From Schizosaccharomyces osmophilus (Eukaryota > Ascomycota > Schizosaccharomycetes > Schizosaccharomycetales > Schizosaccharomycetaceae), in contig NC_079238.1 in the NCBI RefSeq assembly GCF_027921745.1, forward strand, positions 2,976,001-3,040,000: a DNA stretch of 64,000 bases, in the 5' to 3' direction. Positions 63,999 through 64,000 of the stretch are shown here, in pieces (positions within the stretch are counted from its first letter, which is position 1; each line of letters opens with the position of its first letter). Below the pieces are notes generated by a model that saw nothing but the letters and a program-made list of their open reading frames with translations, searched no databases and was not told where the DNA came from. The translations under genes were made by a program, and so were the position numbers.

Positions 63999-64000
63999 AT

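Larger units (their letters stand above)
62919..64000. other. Upstream region of erg28 and of a gene beyond the right edge
   Basis: About 1.1 kb without coding sequence. It holds a HomolD-like box, three ACGCGT hexamers, a GAA-AT-TTC heat-shock-type pair at 63908-63915, and a perfect CRE at 63991-63998. In S. pombe the next gene is, from memory, polyubiquitin ubi4, which would fit stress elements; it is not in the window. Confidence 0.5.

Overview
The window is fission yeast nuclear DNA (genus Schizosaccharomyces, but not S. pombe itself). The evidence is dense intron-poor genes, 40-120 nt introns with GTANGT donors, CTAAC/CTAAT branch sites and YAG acceptors, a tRNA-Phe with its own pol III terminator, and proteins very close to S. 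pombe Sks2, Suc1, Cyp3, Rpb4, Cdc27 and Spf31. As I remember the S. pombe map, the gene order matches chromosome II from cft1 (SPBC1709) through SPBC1734 to erg28 (SPBC337), read in the opposite direction. Divergence points to the octosporus/cryophilus/osmophilus group; I cannot name the species from sequence alone.

Layout. 0-6 kb, minus strand: 5' part of cft1 (mRNA cleavage/polyadenylation), an Rpp14/Pop5-like RNase P subunit, erg27 (sterol C4 demethylation) and dus2 (tRNA dihydrouridine). A tRNA-Phe follows. 6.8-19 kb: sks2 (ribosome-associated Hsp70), cyp3 (cyclophilin), a DUF3844 membrane protein, valyl-tRNA synthetase, and chs2 (chitin-synthase-like, catalytic motifs eroded). 19.9-28 kb: pst3 (Sin3) convergent with rsc4 (bromodomains), suc1 (Cdk subunit), atp3 (F1 gamma). 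28-38 kb: alg12, mas5 (Ydj1-type Hsp40), a UBE3D/Ipa1-like E3, a UDP-GlcNAc-type transporter, hse1 (ESCRT-0). 38-48 kb: trs85 (TRAPP), rhp18 (Rad18), spf31 (J-protein), anp1 (mannosyltransferase), fol1 (trifunctional folate enzyme). 49-64 kb: cdc27 (Pol delta), esf1 (ribosome biogenesis), cho1, coq7, rpb4, gtr1, a ZC3H3-like CCCH protein, dre2, erg28, then about 1 kb of upstream DNA for a gene beyond the edge.

These genes are housekeeping genes with no operon logic. Neighbours share intergenic promoters (divergent pairs) or close 3' ends (convergent pairs). Loose functional links exist: ergosterol (erg27, erg28), glycosylation (alg12, anp1, the transporter), chaperones (sks2, mas5, spf31), chromatin (pst3, rsc4), and replication/repair (cdc27, rhp18). 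I assembled the spliced models by hand; 41 introns are proposed and all close in frame.

I found no mobile element, virus-like element, CRISPR array or centromeric repeat. The window does not hold an obvious undescribed system. The items most worth a second look are unusual gene structures (a start-codon-only coding exon, an 18-nt microexon, recurrent AAG acceptors, an alternative start inside an intron), two perfect inverted repeats in the mas5 promoter region, motif clusters in promoters, and several orphan small ORFs.
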